From Algoriphagus pacificus (GTDB taxonomy: Bacteria > Bacteroidota > Bacteroidia > Cytophagales > Cyclobacteriaceae): a stretch of DNA of 64,000 bases. Position 1 is the stretch's first letter. Every line of letters starts with the position of its first letter. The notes beneath the pieces were generated by a model. The model was not told the DNA's origin. It did not search any database and saw nothing but the letters and a program-made list of their open reading frames with translations. The position numbers and the translations under genes were made by a program. Where the stretch lies: contig NZ_JAFKCU010000002.1 in NCBI RefSeq assembly GCF_017254845.1, forward strand, positions 1 to 64,000. Direction: 5' to 3'. Shown here piece after piece: positions 61,729-64,000 of the stretch.

Positions 61729-62670
61729 TTAATCTTTATGCTCTCTCACCTTCAATTCAGGTTTTGTTTTAAAATCTTCATCCTCTTCTATTTCTCCTTG
61801 GAGTAAACTCAAATCTGGCTGGCCGGCATTGATCCAGGCGGTAAACCAAAAGTCGGCGATCATTTTTATGGATTTTTTCATTTGGCGTTCGACTTGTCTG
61901 TCAAGGGCTTGAGCATAGGCTTCCGTAAATTCCAAGGAATACACACGCGTTGTGAGTCTATTACGCTCTTCAAAGCTGAATTTTTGATCTTCTGGGAATT
62001 CCTCTGTCAGTTTCTTTTCAAAAAATAAAACAGAATCAACTTGAATATGAGCTTGGAAGACAGCTTCCCAGATTGCTCGTTGAGGTTTTTCCAAATACTC
62101 AGCTTGACCTACCCAAAGACTAAAATCACTTGCCATCAATTCAGGGATTCTACTTTCCCAGAATCCATGAATTCCCTCTTGACCAGTCAATTGTCCATTA
62201 TAATTCACGGTAGTATGCAAGGGCACATTCAAATCAGCCAGGTAATGCCCAAGATCTGCCGAAAGCCTTAAAATTGCGGGCTTATTTTTCTGCTGAAAAG
62301 CCTGGGTGAGGTTGATAAAGGTGAGATAGGCTGACCAAGGGCCGATTCCATTTGCACGCAGGCTGTCTTCTCCAAATTTTTCAAGGGCATCCTTCCAAAA
62401 TTCAGGTAAGATATATTCGGCGCTGTCTCCATAAATATCCAGATCGATATAATGCTTTTCTGCCTCTCCGCTTACAGCATATCTTCTCCGGTCTGGATTC
62501 ACAGCTTTTTCTGTAATAAACTGGATATGAGGTTTGTAAAAGGAAATAAGTTCAGGAGGAAGTGAATAAACAGCCATCCGATTGATAAGGGAGTGCGCAT
62601 AGAAGCCCCAAGTGTCGAAGTTATTTGAAAGTAAAAAAAGCGGAAAAATAATAGCTGCTAAAAACCTCAT
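61729..62670 (-). CDS. Zinc-dependent phospholipase C / S1-P1 nuclease-like protein
   Basis: A 313-residue secreted protein with signal FLAAIIFPLFLLSNNF. The mature enzyme begins at WGFYAHSLINRMAV, with the tryptophan and histidine that bind zinc, and continues with EAEKHYIDLDIYG, DLGHYLADLNVPLHTTVNYNGQ and GIHGFWES. These match the zinc-cluster fold shared by phospholipase C and S1/P1 nucleases. The C-terminal DFKTKPELKVREHKD is charged. Substrate (lipid or nucleic acid) cannot be told. Confidence 0.8.
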   Translation of the reverse strand: MRFLAAIIFPLFLLSNNFDTWGFYAHSLINRMAVYSLPPELISFYKPHIQFITEKAVNPDRRRYAVSGEAEKHYIDLDIYGDSAEYILPEFWKDALEKFGEDSLRANGIGPWSAYLTFINLTQAFQQKNKPAILRLSADLGHYLADLNVPLHTTVNYNGQLTGQEGIHGFWESRIPELMASDFSLWVGQAEYLEKPQRAIWEAVFQAHIQVDSVLFFEKKLTEEFPEDQKFSFEERNRLTTRVYSLEFTEAYAQALDRQVERQMKKSIKMIADFWFTAWINAGQPDLSLLQGEIEEDEDFKTKPELKVREHKD

Positions 62671-62799
62671 GTTTGGAAATATTCAAAATTTTCAAAGTAG
62701 GAATCTTCAATAAATACCTATATTTGCGCCAGATTAGGCGAATAAGTGCAATTTTCGTAATTGAAAAAGCTCCTTATTCTGAGGAATCTGAAAAATTAA

Positions 62800-62830
62800 T
62801 TGGCAGAGTTAATAATTTCTAATAACTTTG
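62800..62830 (+). promoter_or_regulatory. Promoter of rpsT
   Basis: TTG (62800-62802) and TAACTTTG (62823-62830) are 20 bases apart, a good match to the Bacteroidota -33/-7 pair, 50 bases before the rpsT start. Confidence 0.75.
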
Positions 62831-62880
62831 CACTCCAATTCGGAATAGGGGAACGTAAAGCATTTATTTAATAACGAGAT

Positions 62881-63135
62881 ATGGCAAATCACAAATCAGC
62901 ACTTAAGAGAATTCGTGCAAACGAAGCGAAGCGTTTGAGAAACAGATACCAAGCCAAAACAACCAGAACTTTCATCAAAAGATTGAAAGCTACTACTGAT
63001 AAAGTTGAAGCAAGCGAGCTTTACAAAAAAGTAGTTTCTATGTTGGATAAATTGGCGAAGAAGAATGTGATTCACAAAAACAACGCTAATAACAAGAAAT
63101 CAAGATTGGCCAAGTTTGTTAACGCACTTAGCTAA
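62881..63135 (+). CDS. rpsT: 30S ribosomal protein S20
   Basis: Ribosomal protein S20, 84 residues, all helical and basic: MANHKSALKRIRANEAKRLRNRYQAK, then TFIKRLKATTDK and the KKNVIHKNNANNKKSRLAKFVNAL C-terminus. Monocistronic, with its own promoter and terminator. Confidence 0.98.
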   Translation: MANHKSALKRIRANEAKRLRNRYQAKTTRTFIKRLKATTDKVEASELYKKVVSMLDKLAKKNVIHKNNANNKKSRLAKFVNALS

Positions 63136-63157
63136 TCCTTAAAGATTTTATCTTTAT

Positions 63158-63187
63158 AAAAAACCCTGCTTGTCAGGGTTTTTTTAT
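63158..63187 (+). terminator. Terminator after rpsT
   Basis: Stem AAACCCTG / CAGGGTTT with a 5-base loop and a T run. Confidence 0.9.
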
Positions 63188-63232
63188 TGGTTTTAAGTTA
63201 GTATTTTTAGTTGAACTTTTTTATCTGTTGAA

Positions 63233-63928
63233 ATGGAAAAATTTTCGTCTCTTAAGATTTCTCAACTAGCCGAAGCCGATCGTCCCAGAGAAAAACTTTT
63301 ATTAAAAGGTAAATCGGCCCTTTCTGATGCTGAGTTAATTGCCATTCTGATTGGCTCGGGGACACCCAGCATGAGTGCGGTGGATTTGTCTCGTTATATC
63401 CTCGCCAATGTGAACCATGATCTTTTTTCCTTGGCCAAAATGAGCATTCAGGATTTAAAGAAATTCAAAGGAATAGGTGAGGCCAAAGCTATTTCCATTA
63501 TTGCTGCCTTGGAATTGGGAAGAAGGAGGAAGGAATCTGAACCTGTGACTAAACCAAAAATCACCTGTTCCCAGGATATTTACGAATTGATGAAATCCGA
63601 TTTGGCGGATGAGCAAGTGGAATATTTTTATCTGATTTTGATGAATAGGTCCAATCACGTCATCAAAAAACATCTGATTTCCCAGGGAGGAACTGCTGGA
63701 ACTGTAGTGGACTCAAAATTGGTGTTTAAGGCAGCTTTAGATCATTTGGCTCAATCAATTATTTTGGTGCATAATCATCCCAGTGGAAATCTGAAACCCT
63801 CCGAGCAGGATAAAAGATTGACCGAAAGACTGGTGAAAATCGGCCGGGAATTGGATTTGCCCGTATTGGATCATGTGATTTTTACGGATGTTGGCTACTT
63901 TAGCTTCGCCGATGAAGGAATGATCTGA
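63233..63928 (+). CDS. radC: RadC, full-length JAB-domain protein
   Basis: A 231-residue RadC with the N-terminal helix-hairpin-helix region (DRPREKLLLKGKSALSDAELIAILIGSG, then MSIQDLKKFKGIGEAKAISIIAALELGRR) and the C-terminal JAB/MPN domain. The metal motif is VHNHPSGNLKPSEQD near residue 180 and the end is FSFADEGMI. The short protein at 3032-3502 is a copy of the JAB domain only. The cellular role of RadC is unsettled. Confidence 0.95.
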   Translation: MEKFSSLKISQLAEADRPREKLLLKGKSALSDAELIAILIGSGTPSMSAVDLSRYILANVNHDLFSLAKMSIQDLKKFKGIGEAKAISIIAALELGRRRKESEPVTKPKITCSQDIYELMKSDLADEQVEYFYLILMNRSNHVIKKHLISQGGTAGTVVDSKLVFKAALDHLAQSIILVHNHPSGNLKPSEQDKRLTERLVKIGRELDLPVLDHVIFTDVGYFSFADEGMI

Positions 63929-63933
63929 AAAAA

Positions 63934-64000
63934 ATGAAGCAAAAACATATTTTAACCTTATTGGTCGGAGTGGTCATATTGATCGCTGTGACCTATACCT
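63934..64000 (+). CDS. Start of a membrane or secreted protein gene, 3' partial
   Basis: ATG 63934 is 5 bases after the radC stop and opens MKQKHILTLLVGVVILIAVTYT, a signal peptide or membrane anchor. The gene runs off the window edge; the product cannot be identified. Confidence 0.6.
   Translation, partial: MKQKHILTLLVGVVILIAVTYT

Overview
The window looks like a chromosome segment of a Bacteroidota bacterium, most likely of the Cyclobacteriaceae (Algoriphagus-like). This is inferred from a SusD-type lipoprotein, Bacteroidota-restricted families (DUF3078, DUF3108, DUF2795, DUF6090 and DUF6266 types), TAnnTTTG promoter elements, the rplM-rpsI-rpsB-tsf cluster and a tmRNA tag reading GETSYAMAA. 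No rRNA or tRNA gene and no CRISPR array was seen.

Layout. (1) 1-5450: the end of a SusD gene, then a small accessory block with a RES-domain protein, a short RadC-like JAB protein, a 51-residue ORF and a large serine recombinase. The recombinase coding sequence runs through the terminator and into the 3' end of the convergent tmRNA gene (5413-5810), so tmRNA is the probable integration target. (2) 5800-33300: mostly core genome. It holds dnaX, with its gamma and tau parts in two frames around an A10 tract, an LysM lytic transglycosylase, an O-methyltransferase/M16 peptidase pair, pepP, ribosomal proteins with EF-Ts, a pseudouridine synthase, a PhoR/PhoB-like pair, recA, a MacB-like permease, queA, ispD, a LiaF-LytS-LytTR operon, a DUF349 protein and ettA. 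A decayed fragment of the histidine kinase lies at about 17.5 kb. (3) 33.3-43.8 kb: sparse, repeat-rich DNA with small membrane and secreted proteins, two DUF6090 proteins, a CPBP protease, a TonB-domain protein and a DUF6266 protein. It is interspersed with palindromic repeats and 113-bp and 151-bp tandem repeats. (4) 44.4-54.6 kb: a cassette array. All genes are on the minus strand and are separated by seven roughly 70-140 bp sites that fold like integron attC sites, with GCCTAAC/GTTAGGC-type cores at several ends. No integron integrase is visible, so it resembles a CALIN (cluster of attC sites lacking an integrase). One unit carries a three-gene, overlapping ABC-ATPase/middle-component/nuclease operon that looks like an ABC-three-component (Lamassu-like) conflict system. 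Others carry a DUF2971 protein, two proteins with HEPN-like R-x4-H motifs and membrane proteins of unknown role. (5) 54.7-64 kb: a DUF4221-like lipoprotein, a TlpA-like thioredoxin lipoprotein, a metallophosphoesterase, an aminotransferase, a four-helix-bundle protein, a zinc-dependent phospholipase C/nuclease-like protein, rpsT, full-length radC and the start of another gene.

The main points of interest are the attC-like array with its conflict operon, the probable programmed frameshift in dnaX, the recombinase/tmRNA overlap, and mobile short repeats, one of which lies in frame inside the metallophosphoesterase gene.
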